In this document: positions 8,830 to 15,846 of the stretch, one piece after another | How the letters are laid out: every line of letters starts with the position of its first letter | Numbering within the stretch: the stretch's first letter is position 1 | Source of the DNA: Bacteroidales bacterium | GTDB taxonomy: Bacteria; Bacteroidota; Bacteroidia; Bacteroidales; FEN-979 | Length of the DNA stretch: 64,000 nucleotides | Assembly (NCBI GenBank): GCA_025355465.1 | Contig: JANXZO010000036.1 | Span: 1-64,000 of the forward strand | Reading direction: 5' to 3' | The notes under the pieces: model-generated | What the model was told of the DNA's origin: nothing | Seen by the model: the letters and a program-made list of their open reading frames with translations, nothing else | Database searches by the model: none | Made by a program: the position numbers and the translations under genes

Positions 8830-9414
8830 TTAAGCTTCTTTTCCAGTATGTTTCTTTTCCAGTTTTTCCGCCAGTTTGTACATCCGCTGGATGGCCTTGG
8901 CGCTCTTCATGGGTTTTACACCCAGGGGAATCTTGCCTTTGAGCAACGCTTTGGGTGCCAGGTGCATATCCTTGAACAGATTGCGTGTACGGATATTGAA
9001 TTCGGCCATCATGCGCAGTTCGTAGTTGCGGCCATAACGTTTGATCATGTCGAGGAAGATCTCGTGGAATTTCCGGATCTCCTTCACCTTGGTGCTGCCG
9101 TTGATGTAATTCTCCTCAATGGCCATGTGGCGGATCGCCTCCATCACGGAAGGAATCTCAATCTCGCGCGGACAGCGGCCGGAACAAGCCGAGCAGGTGA
9201 GGCAAAACCAGGTGGAGTTGGCCATCATGGTCTCATTTTTCAGCCCAAGCTTTACCATCTGCATGATCTCCCGCGGGGGAAAATCCATATAGCCTGAAAC
9301 CGGGCAGGTGCCAACACACTTACCGCACTGGTAGCATTCGAGCACATTGGCACCGCTGCGTTTATTCACATCGGATAGAAATGTGTTTTTTCCCTGTATT
9401 CCAAGTGTGATCAT
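8830..9414 (-). CDS. hdrC: HdrC-like 4Fe-4S subunit
   Basis: This 194-aa ferredoxin-like protein contains two [4Fe-4S] motifs, CYQCGKCVGTCPVSG near residue 28 and CLTCSACSGRCPREIEIP near residue 71, with the helical linker typical of HdrC. It relays electrons between HdrA and HdrB. As the first gene of the operon it is preceded by a 360-bp noncoding stretch with a promoter-like TAACTTTG box about 80 bases upstream. The C-terminal extension (LAPKALLKGKIPLGVKPM) is basic and of ordinary length for bacterial HdrC. A membrane-bound partner is not encoded nearby, so the complex is expected to be cytosolic. Confidence 0.88.
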   Translation of the reverse strand: MITLGIQGKNTFLSDVNKRSGANVLECYQCGKCVGTCPVSGYMDFPPREIMQMVKLGLKNETMMANSTWFCLTCSACSGRCPREIEIPSVMEAIRHMAIEENYINGSTKVKEIRKFHEIFLDMIKRYGRNYELRMMAEFNIRTRNLFKDMHLAPKALLKGKIPLGVKPMKSAKAIQRMYKLAEKLEKKHTGKEA

Positions 9415-9496
9415 CGGATTTGGATATAAATTAGGAATGAAAAATTTTAAGGCAACTTTCTGTTAATCAAACAACATTGTTATTTTATTAACAAAG

Positions 9497-9504
9497 CAAA
9501 GTTA
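9497..9504 (-). promoter_or_regulatory. Candidate -7 box of the hdr-flx operon
   Basis: On the minus strand the sequence reads TAACTTTG, matching the Bacteroidota TAnnTTTG consensus. It lies 82 bases upstream of the hdrC ATG. No clear -33 TTTG is found at the expected spacing, so support is modest. Confidence 0.4.
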
Positions 9505-9539
9505 CTAAAAGTTTTTTTTGGAAAGATTCTAAATTCGGA

Positions 9540-9655
9540 AGAAGGTGAAATAATGCAGAAATGAGGTAACGAGGTGACAAGGTTCCAGGGTGAAAAGGTA
9601 CAGAGTCACAAAATCGCAGGGTCACAGGGCCACAAATTAACAGGGTTAGAAAGTA
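9540..9655. repeat. Degenerate octamer-like repeats in the 9415-9775 gap
   Basis: The stretch reads as a chain of roughly 8-nt units such as AGGTAACG, AGGTGACA, AGGGTGAA, AGAGTCAC, AGGGTCAC and AGGGCCAC. No gene is supported in 9415-9775. The rest of the gap is AT-rich spacer carrying the hdr-flx promoter region near 9497. Confidence 0.5.
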
Positions 9656-9775
9656 GCGTTTATTACACAAGCAGTTTTTCTTTGGCGACCACCGTGGCGA
9701 TATAAACAAGGCGAGGAGGTGTTGAGTCTTACGCCGATGATGGAAGATTGGTAATCATGTCCTTGTCCAATTAGA

Positions 9776-11179
9776 TTAAAAGGAGATTTTTAGAATCATA
9801 TTATCATCTGTTAGTCCCATAATCGAGGTACTATCCAGAAACGAGTATGCAACAACATGTTTCGTAATGTTTTTAGGTAACATGGTTGATTTTAGAACAT
9901 GCATTTCCTTGTTATCGATCTCAATGACCTCAAATGTCTCATTATTTTTTAATATCAAGAGTAGAAACGAGGACTCCTTTTTGAATACGTCGAATAATTC
10001 AAAATTAAATTTAAGCTGATCGTAGTTCTCAAATGAAAATTTAAAATCCTGATTGTTAAAGGGTAACTCAAGCTTCTGATTTGTTTCAAGGTTTACAACA
10101 TCCGGGGCCAAACTAAAGAAAAGAAATGGCCATCGGACAATCTCATTTAACAAATTATCTCCAAGACCCGTTCTGATATAATAAACTGGCAAGTTTCGGA
10201 GGCATTGACGGCCCTTTTCGCCAATATTCGAATTCATATTCCAAACATCTAACCTGTAAGGTTCGATAGCGTTGGATGAAACGCTCCTGACAACAACTGT
10301 GTTTCCGGACAATGGAGAAACATTGCCGGCAGACGGGAAAAATTTTATGTTATCCTCATAAAAAGTATTTAAAAGGCTGAAGGTTTTATTCTGTTCATCG
10401 TTATTGATGAGATGAAATAATATGGAGCGCTGGGTTAACATAGCGGTATCTCCCTTGCTTTTCCTCATTTGCGGAAATGTGCCGGAAATTCTCAGATCCC
10501 CATCAAGAAAAAAACATCCCGAAATAAGAAAAGCGTCATTTTGCGTGATCCTCAATTGACCACGTATTTTATTAAAGAGTGTTCTCGAAACTGAATCTAC
10601 CTGAACCCAGGAATAAATTGAATCGATTGAAAACGTATTTTTATCTATTTTGAGTAATTGTTTCTGAGCAATCCAGTCATATAAATAGACCTCATTGAAC
10701 ACAAGATCATGAATACTTATGAATGGTTTAGAAATTGTAATTTTAATCGCCTTGCTAATAGTGACAGAGTCGCTTAGCTTCATTAAAGTATCAATAACAA
10801 TTTCAGCCTTAGCGGGCCAGCCTTTATAATTTTCAAGTTTAGACGTATAAATAATCTTATCGGATTGATAAGCAAATATTTCCGACATTGAATTCGTGCT
10901 GAGCGCCGAATAAAGTGAATCTGAAAAAATCAATGAGAATTGTTTTTTTAACCCAAGTGTATTCTTTATAAATTTTCCCGCAATCTTCCTGTCAGACTCT
11001 TTTAAAACAATTGTAGTTGCTGTCGTTTCAGGCATTTTTTCTACGTAACAAAGCCCATTGTAACAATTGTGACAGTCACCGAGGTTAAGTTTCACAATCA
11101 ATTTATCCTGTGAAACAGCATAATTTATCGATAAATTAAAACTCGTGAAGATTATCAAATATTTTATAAAAATTCTCAT
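9776..11179 (-). CDS. Secreted hypothetical protein with N-terminal Cys motif
   Basis: I do not recognise a named family. The 467-aa protein has a typical signal peptide ending near NYAVSQ, so it should be exported. Directly after it comes KLNLGDCHNCYNGLCYVEKM, three cysteines in a C-x2-C-x4-C spacing that suggests a metal site or a redox-active or disulfide-bonded element. The remaining 400 residues alternate short beta strands and turns, compatible with a beta-rich or propeller-like domain, but no catalytic motif stands out. It is AT-rich compared with the flanking operons. It lies downstream of two small secreted proteins and has its own promoter-like box at 11194-11201 that leaves a leader of only a few bases. 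I infer a functional link with the small proteins. Confidence 0.7.
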   Translation of the reverse strand: MRIFIKYLIIFTSFNLSINYAVSQDKLIVKLNLGDCHNCYNGLCYVEKMPETTATTIVLKESDRKIAGKFIKNTLGLKKQFSLIFSDSLYSALSTNSMSEIFAYQSDKIIYTSKLENYKGWPAKAEIVIDTLMKLSDSVTISKAIKITISKPFISIHDLVFNEVYLYDWIAQKQLLKIDKNTFSIDSIYSWVQVDSVSRTLFNKIRGQLRITQNDAFLISGCFFLDGDLRISGTFPQMRKSKGDTAMLTQRSILFHLINNDEQNKTFSLLNTFYEDNIKFFPSAGNVSPLSGNTVVVRSVSSNAIEPYRLDVWNMNSNIGEKGRQCLRNLPVYYIRTGLGDNLLNEIVRWPFLFFSLAPDVVNLETNQKLELPFNNQDFKFSFENYDQLKFNFELFDVFKKESSFLLLILKNNETFEVIEIDNKEMHVLKSTMLPKNITKHVVAYSFLDSTSIMGLTDDNMILKISF

Positions 11180-11193
11180 TTTCTTGGTTTATA

Positions 11194-11223
11194 CAAAGTT
11201 AAGACAAAAGGAGATGGCCCAAA
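11194..11223 (-). promoter_or_regulatory. Promoter candidate of the 467-aa secreted protein gene
   Basis: The minus strand has TTTG (11220-11223), 18 bases, then TAACTTTG (11194-11201), a good match to the Bacteroidota -33/-7 pattern. The -33 half sits in the loop of an 11-bp inverted repeat (11210-11236). The -7 box is only 14 bases from the ATG, giving a very short leader. Confidence 0.55.
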
Positions 11224-11236
11224 ATGGGCCATCTCC
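11210..11236 (-). terminator. Hairpin between the two secreted-protein units
   Basis: Two perfect 11-nt arms, GGAGATGGCCC and GGGCCATCTCC, enclose a 5-nt loop just after the stop of the 102-aa gene. On the minus strand they are followed by a short CCTTTTGTC stretch, so this may be a weak terminator. It also overlaps the -33 box of the next gene, so it could be an operator instead. Confidence 0.45.
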
Positions 11237-11243
11237 ATGAATA

Positions 11244-11552
11244 TTATTGGATTTCAGTGAAATAATATGTTGTTTCTCCATTCTCGTCGATTATTGAAAC
11301 AACCTGCTTGTTCGCAACAAATTCCTCTCCGGCCACCTTCACAGTAATCTGATCGGAATTTGTGGGGTTTGCAATAAAAGAATAACAGACGTGGTTTTCA
11401 TAAGGTGCCTCACATTTAATCAGCTTAATGCCATTATAATAACCTACAACTTTTAAAACTCCGGGAATGATATACAATGTCCCTCCAGGTTCTTCAGAAT
11501 AAACCGAAGCTGAGAGAAGAATCGCGCCAATAAGAACGATAAGTTTTTTCAT
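11244..11552 (-). CDS. Small secreted protein with C-x-A-P...V-C motif (paralogue 2)
   Basis: This 102-aa protein is unrecognised. It begins with a clear signal peptide (MKKLIVLIGAILLSASVYS). The mature part is about 80 residues and contains one cysteine pair in LIKCEAPYENHVCYSF. The gene next upstream encodes WCKAPFDSVCV at the equivalent place, so the two are probably diverged copies. The pair may form a disulfide loop after export. It lies 13 bases downstream of that gene and is probably co-transcribed with it. A strong hairpin follows at 11210-11236. The function is unknown. Possible roles include secreted peptide, matrix component or partner of the downstream 467-aa protein, all by inference. 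Confidence 0.65.
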   Translation of the reverse strand: MKKLIVLIGAILLSASVYSEEPGGTLYIIPGVLKVVGYYNGIKLIKCEAPYENHVCYSFIANPTNSDQITVKVAGEEFVANKQVVSIIDENGETTYYFTEIQ

Positions 11553-11565
11553 GTTTTTGATATTT

Positions 11566-11835
11566 TTATGGACGAATTACAAACATTGTTCCAGCCTCTG
11601 ATACAGTTTCTTCAATTGAAGTATATGGAATAACTGTTCCATTATCAGGAAAATAGACTTGACCGGTTGCCGGATCATGAATTACACAAACACTATCGAA
11701 CGGAGCTTTACACCACAGAATATACCCAATAGGTGTATGGTCAAGCGTTCTACGGCCAAGTATGGCGACAGGTTCAGCCTTACAAATCATTGAGCTTGAA
11801 ATCAAGATCAATAACAACACAAGAATTTTTCTCAT
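11566..11835 (-). CDS. Small secreted protein with C-x-A-P...V-C motif (paralogue 1)
   Basis: The 89-aa product has a signal peptide (MRKILVLLLILISSSMICKA) and a mature part of about 69 residues. Its single mature cysteine pair lies in LWCKAPFDSVCVIHDP. Alignment by eye with the 102-aa neighbour supports common descent: a hydrophobic G-x3-L segment, C-[KE]-A-P-[FY], then V-C within 4-5 residues, then a beta-rich tail. No known domain was recognised. It is the first gene of a two-gene unit with a TATCTTTG box upstream at 11863-11870. The nearest upstream gene is a LuxR-type response regulator on the same strand. Confidence 0.65.
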   Translation of the reverse strand: MRKILVLLLILISSSMICKAEPVAILGRRTLDHTPIGYILWCKAPFDSVCVIHDPATGQVYFPDNGTVIPYTSIEETVSEAGTMFVIRP

Positions 11836-11862
11836 TTGAATTTATTTTAGTGAATACTGTTG

Positions 11863-11870
11863 CAAAGATA
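11863..11870 (-). promoter_or_regulatory. Candidate -7 box of the small secreted protein unit
   Basis: TATCTTTG on the minus strand matches TAnnTTTG and lies 27 bases upstream of the 89-aa ATG. A -33 element is not clear. Confidence 0.4.
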
Positions 11871-11948
11871 ACAGTGGCAGAAAATTATGAATAGTCGATT
11901 TTTCGACAAATGAGCGATGAAATTGAGAATGCCTGAATTGCGCTTTGA

Positions 11949-12584
11949 TTAAAACAACTTGCGTTGAATTAAGTTAAGCAACAGCTGAATATTGGAATCA
12001 ACATTAAACTTTTTCCTTAGCCGTTGAAGTGTCTTGTCTATGGCCTTTGGAGTTCTGTACATCTCAGCTGCAATTTCTTTTAATCCCTTGCCCTGAATGA
12101 GTTTCTCTAATGTAAATTTTTCGGATGGGGTCAGGTCCAGACGCTGGGTGAGTGAATTTGCCATTTCTGAAGAGGAGCATTGATCTGATTCAAATTCAGG
12201 CATCATGTTCTCTCCTGCTGCTACTTTTCGCAATATTTCTTTAAATTCTGTGCTTAAAACCCATTTGTGGACATAAGCCGAGATCCCGCGTTTAAAGAGC
12301 CCGCGTTTCCAAAGACTCGAATCTTCAGAGGTAAAGATGACAATCTTTTTCTCCGGGTACCAAGCTCTTAACAACTCAACATTATCATATGGATTAGATT
12401 GCTTTAAATACAGGTCAAGCACAATAATACCAACCTCATCTTCAATTTCAAAAGGACCGGTCTCATTAACATCCTTTCCTGTTCCGCTGACTTCAATAAA
12501 ATCGATCTCAGGATGAAACCACTCACAAATTCCGTTCAAAGCAACAGGATGATCATCAAAGATGAAAATTTTCAAAATATCCAT
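11949..12584 (-). CDS. LuxR/NarL-family response regulator
   Basis: The 211-aa protein has a receiver domain (about 1-120) with the acidic pair in FIFDDHP, the phosphoacceptor Asp in IIVLDLYLKQ, a Thr/Ser switch in IFTSED and a Lys-containing C-terminal loop (SAYVHKWV). A LuxR-type helix-turn-helix follows (about 148-211): LDLTPSEKFTLEKLIQGKGL and KEIAAEMYRTPKAIDKTLQR. Such proteins bind DNA when phosphorylated. No histidine kinase is encoded in this window, so it is an orphan here. Its position 113 bases upstream of the small secreted protein genes, on the same strand, makes these its likely targets, but that is inference. Confidence 0.85.
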   Translation of the reverse strand: MDILKIFIFDDHPVALNGICEWFHPEIDFIEVSGTGKDVNETGPFEIEDEVGIIVLDLYLKQSNPYDNVELLRAWYPEKKIVIFTSEDSSLWKRGLFKRGISAYVHKWVLSTEFKEILRKVAAGENMMPEFESDQCSSSEMANSLTQRLDLTPSEKFTLEKLIQGKGLKEIAAEMYRTPKAIDKTLQRLRKKFNVDSNIQLLLNLIQRKLF

Positions 12585-12664
12585 TAACCTTATTTTTCAA
12601 TAAAAATAAAAGTACAAAAAAAGCACACCGACCGCTGGAGTAATCTGACTTGCTGAACATGGCT

Positions 12665-12709
12665 AAAAAAAGCAGGGGTAACCGGTTCTCGGTTACCCCT
12701 GCTTTTTTT
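12665..12709. terminator. Strong intrinsic terminator after tonB
   Basis: A 12-bp perfect stem (GCAGGGGTAACC with its complement) and a 7-base loop is flanked by an A-run on the left and a T-run on the right, so it can stop transcription in both directions. It lies 22 bases past the tonB stop, ending the minus-strand TonB operon. Confidence 0.9.
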
Positions 12710-12730
12710 GTTACACGTCAAATATCTCGT

Positions 12731-13510
12731 TTACTGCAACGTAAACTTGATCGGTAAGTTGAACTGCACACGTACAGGAACTCCGCGCTGCTTGCCGGGA
12801 ACCCATTTGGGCATCGACTTCACAACCCTGATGGCTTCTTCGTCGCAACCGCCACCAATACCGCGGAGTACCCGAACATCAGTGATGGAGCCGTCGACCT
12901 CCACGACAAAGGTTACAAATACCTTGCCCTGGATGCCCAGTTCCTTAGCTTCCTCAGGATATTTGATATTCTCCTGCAGGTACCTGATCCGGGATTCTTC
13001 ACCTCCCGGGTAACCGGGCTGTTCTTCCACCACGGTAAAAATTTCGGCCTGCTGGGGCTGTTCAATGACCTGAGGTTTGTCATCCTTTACTTCCACTTCC
13101 ACGTCTTCGGTAGGAGCTTCGGCACCTTTGTTTGCAAGATCGTCCTGGGTCTGCAAACCGGTTTCGATGGTCGTATCTTCAGAAACCTTGGGAGCGGTAA
13201 ACTTCACCTTTTCCAAAAGTGCTTCGGGAGGAGGAGGAGGAGGAGGAGGAGGAGGAAGATCTTCCTTGGGGGCATTTAGCATTTCTGCGGTTACCGATTT
13301 CTCCTTTTCCCTGATCAGCTTCGATTTATTCATGTAAGCGGTGATCAGCGGATAGCCAACGGTAACACTCAGGCAGAACAGACCAAAGAGCAGAGAAATC
13401 GTTACATGCCTCTTGTATTTCTTGCGAAGCATGTATGAGCCATACTCTTTGTTTCGTGTCTTAAAAACAAGATCCTCCAGCGATTCTGCACGCTGTTTTT
13501 CAATTGCCAT
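12731..13510 (-). CDS. tonB: TonB-family energy transducer
   Basis: TonB couples the inner-membrane proton motive force, through ExbB-ExbD, to outer-membrane receptors. This 259-aa copy has an N-terminal cytoplasmic segment, one membrane helix near residues 37-57 (SLLFGLFCLSVTVGYPLI), a periplasmic proline/acidic linker with ten consecutive prolines near residues 87-96, and the C-terminal TonB domain starting at GGEESRIRYLQENIKYP. That domain has the family's GKVFVTFVVEVDGSITDVRVL and W-x-PG-x(5)-VPVRVQFNLPI signatures. It is last in the exbB-exbD-exbD-tonB cluster and ends before a strong terminator. The proline tract is encoded by a pure triplet repeat that could vary in length without losing frame. 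Confidence 0.92.
   Translation of the reverse strand: MAIEKQRAESLEDLVFKTRNKEYGSYMLRKKYKRHVTISLLFGLFCLSVTVGYPLITAYMNKSKLIREKEKSVTAEMLNAPKEDLPPPPPPPPPPEALLEKVKFTAPKVSEDTTIETGLQTQDDLANKGAEAPTEDVEVEVKDDKPQVIEQPQQAEIFTVVEEQPGYPGGEESRIRYLQENIKYPEEAKELGIQGKVFVTFVVEVDGSITDVRVLRGIGGGCDEEAIRVVKSMPKWVPGKQRGVPVRVQFNLPIKFTLQ
13226..13256. repeat. GGA triplet microsatellite in tonB
   Basis: About ten uninterrupted GAG/GGA units on the plus strand encode the proline run of the TonB linker. Length changes by slippage would keep the reading frame. Confidence 0.8.
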
Positions 13511-13548
13511 ACACTATCTTTTTAAAAGTGTTAAATACACATTTCGTA

Positions 13549-14187
13549 TTATTTGGGAGCATTCTTTACCATATCGATCTCCACCGGGCTGACATCAACA
13601 ACTGCATAACTTGCAATGTTGCAGATGGCCATTTCGTCGATGATATTAACAATGTCACTGTACTTTGCCTTCTCATCTGCCTTGATCAGTACGATAGGCC
13701 CCTTTTTATCCTCTTTTTTGAGCCTTTTTACTTCATTTTCGGCAGTGGTATCAGCCATCACAATTTTACCCGTAAGACGCTTGTCGCGCAATTCGGCAAT
13801 TTTTGTAAACAGATCCTTATTTCTAACCAGGAGGGCCTTGCGGATTCCGTCTTTACTGAAATCGCTTTTGACCAGCAAGGGCATTTCAGCAGGTTTTTTG
13901 GGATCGGCGATACCGATATAGTAGAATACCTTGTGGTCACCGGTAAGGATGATGTTCAAGGTTCTGTTCTTGGGAATTTCCGGCCGTTTTTCGTCGGGAT
14001 TATCCGATTTTTCGGGCATGGTAATCACCATGACTTTGGGCTTGCTAAAGGCTGTGGTGAGCATGAAGAAGGTGATGAGCAGACACATCAGGTCGACCAT
14101 TGGGGTCATGTCGATGCGGGTGCTGTGTTTCTTCGCTTGTCGTTTACCGCCCTTTTTCCCTTTTTCCTCAACAATTATTTCACCCAT
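13549..14187 (-). CDS. exbD: ExbD/TolR-family protein, second copy
   Basis: ExbD forms the peptidoglycan-gripping, proton-conducting partner of ExbB. The 212-aa sequence has a basic N-terminal tail, the diagnostic RIDMTPMVDLMCLLITFFML segment near residues 24-43 with the essential membrane Asp, and a periplasmic domain. It is longer than the roughly 140-aa proteobacterial ExbD, and both copies here share this extended periplasmic part, which is common in Bacteroidota. It sits 39 bases downstream of the first exbD and 38 bases upstream of tonB. Confidence 0.9.
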   Translation of the reverse strand: MGEIIVEEKGKKGGKRQAKKHSTRIDMTPMVDLMCLLITFFMLTTAFSKPKVMVITMPEKSDNPDEKRPEIPKNRTLNIILTGDHKVFYYIGIADPKKPAEMPLLVKSDFSKDGIRKALLVRNKDLFTKIAELRDKRLTGKIVMADTTAENEVKRLKKEDKKGPIVLIKADEKAKYSDIVNIIDEMAICNIASYAVVDVSPVEIDMVKNAPK

Positions 14188-14226
14188 TTTTGTTTATCTT
14201 TTTAAGCATTAAAATCAGATTACAGA

Positions 14227-14862
14227 TCATTTGGGGACATCTTTCAGGCCAATATCTTCTTTCTGGAGGTTGGTCACCAGATTGAATTTATTCACCTTGT
14301 TATCCTGTAAAAGATCCATGATCTTTTTTACTACGGTATAGTCGGTTTCTGCATCACCTTTAATGGCCACCTCGGCCTGCAGGTTCGTCAGACGGGCCAT
14401 ACGAATCCACCAGGCAAACTGATTGTCGGTGGAATCGGTGGGGATTCCTGTTTGCAGCTTGTCACGGTCTTTCGGATCAGCGGCACGGATCCAGGCTTTG
14501 AGATCCTTGATCGGCATTCCGAACGAGGATAATTTCCCGAATTTGTCGAGCTCCTGCGGTGTGAAGGTGATCTTGTACTGCTCTCCCATTTTCTGCACCA
14601 ATTTCGAACGGAAATGGGTTGATGTATCCTTTCCGTTATCGATGTTGAAGAATACTTTCCCGTCTTTGGAAAGATAGACCGTCATGATGTCGTTATCGGG
14701 GGCCTGTTTTTCAGAAACCGATGACGGCGTTTCGATCGGGGCAGCTTCCTGCGGGCGAAAAGAGGTCGTTAACATGAAAAATGTCAGCAGCAGTGAGAAC
14801 AGGTCCACCATAGGTGTCATGTCTATGTGTGGTGATCGTGCTGGATGTTTTATCTTTGGCAT
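14227..14862 (-). CDS. exbD: ExbD/TolR-family protein, first copy
   Basis: This 211-aa protein carries HIDMTPMVDLFSLLLTFFML near residues 12-31, including the proton-carrying Asp, and then a long periplasmic domain ending LVTNLQKEDIGL. It is a paralogue of the next gene and probably forms a mixed ExbD pair around the ExbB pentamer (inference from the tandem arrangement). The gene lies 67 bases after exbB. Its start ATG is followed by a short basic sequence, as expected for the cytoplasmic N-terminus. Confidence 0.9.
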   Translation of the reverse strand: MPKIKHPARSPHIDMTPMVDLFSLLLTFFMLTTSFRPQEAAPIETPSSVSEKQAPDNDIMTVYLSKDGKVFFNIDNGKDTSTHFRSKLVQKMGEQYKITFTPQELDKFGKLSSFGMPIKDLKAWIRAADPKDRDKLQTGIPTDSTDNQFAWWIRMARLTNLQAEVAIKGDAETDYTVVKKIMDLLQDNKVNKFNLVTNLQKEDIGLKDVPK

Positions 14863-14929
14863 AATGCGCTTATTTAAATGATGAAATTCAGGTCAATACT
14901 ATTGCGCAGGCTGTTTCCGGGTTACCGGA

Positions 14930-15751
14930 TTACTTGGTTGCGGAAGCAAATGACTGAACAAGGCTGAAACCAGCTTCATCAATTTTATAGGTAAAGCTGT
15001 CGATCTGTGTGGAGAAGAAGTTGTACATCACGATCGCCATCAGGGAACCAAAAATACCAAAGGCCGTGTTGATAAGAGCCTCAGAGATACCGTTTGCAAG
15101 GGCAAGGGCATCCGGTGCACCGGCGGTTGCCAACGCTGCAAAGGCCTTGATCATACCAAGTACTGTTCCCATAAGACCGGTTAACACGGAGATTGAAGCG
15201 ATGGTCGAGAGGATAACTAGGTTCCGGGAGAGCATGGGCAGCTCAAGCGCGGTAGCCTCTTCAAATTCTTTCTGGAGGGCGAGGATCTTCTGGTCCTTTA
15301 CGAGGTTTGCATCATTCTGCAATGCACGGTAACGAAGCAGACCGGCCTTCATAACATTGGCCAATGAACCACGCTGATTGTCGCAGGAAGCTGCTGCTTC
15401 TTCGATCTTATTTGAATCGAGAAGGTTCTGTAGACTTTTCACGAAGACATTGATACGTCCCTTTCCTTTGGCACGGGTAAGGGTAATAGCGCGTTCAACC
15501 GAGAAAATAATTACCAGCAGGTTAAGTGCAATAAGGAAAGGAACAATAACCCCGCCTTTGTAGATAATGGCTAAATAGTTATTGGGAAGAGGGGTTCCTT
15601 CAGGGTTGTTTCCTTCGAAGTTGACCGGGTTGCCCATGATCAGTTTAAAAACCAGATACCCTGCAACAAAAGCCACGACTATCGCTAGCACCGTGAATGT
15701 TGATTGTAAAGCGTCACCTAAAGATCCGCCTTTGCTATTTGTCTTGCTCAT
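14930..15751 (-). CDS. exbB: ExbB / MotA-TolQ-ExbB proton channel
   Basis: The 273-aa inner-membrane protein belongs to the MotA/TolQ/ExbB proton-channel family. Membrane helices are visible near residues 17-35, 55-77 (FLIALNLLVIIFSVERAI), 183-205 and 230-255. The conserved core reads STIASISVLTGLMGTVLGMI followed by ALANGISEALINTAFG. It would energise TonB by proton flow. The gene heads the exbB-exbD-exbD-tonB unit and has its own near-consensus promoter just upstream. Confidence 0.92.
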   Translation of the reverse strand: MSKTNSKGGSLGDALQSTFTVLAIVVAFVAGYLVFKLIMGNPVNFEGNNPEGTPLPNNYLAIIYKGGVIVPFLIALNLLVIIFSVERAITLTRAKGKGRINVFVKSLQNLLDSNKIEEAAASCDNQRGSLANVMKAGLLRYRALQNDANLVKDQKILALQKEFEEATALELPMLSRNLVILSTIASISVLTGLMGTVLGMIKAFAALATAGAPDALALANGISEALINTAFGIFGSLMAIVMYNFFSTQIDSFTYKIDEAGFSLVQSFASATK

Positions 15752-15810
15752 CGTAAAAAAGTTTTAGATTTAAGATTAAATAAATGAATGTTTTCTTGTT
15801 AAAAGGCACG

Positions 15811-15841
15811 CAAAGGTATAAATATTAAAAACGATTTCAAA
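15811..15841 (-). promoter_or_regulatory. Promoter of the exbB-exbD-exbD-tonB unit
   Basis: On the minus strand, TTTG (15838-15841), exactly 19 bases and TACCTTTG (15811-15818) match both halves of the Bacteroidota housekeeping promoter. It lies in the gap between the TPR gene and exbB, about 60 bases ahead of the exbB ATG, so the TonB unit need not depend on upstream transcription. Confidence 0.75.
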
Positions 15842-15846
15842 GTGCG

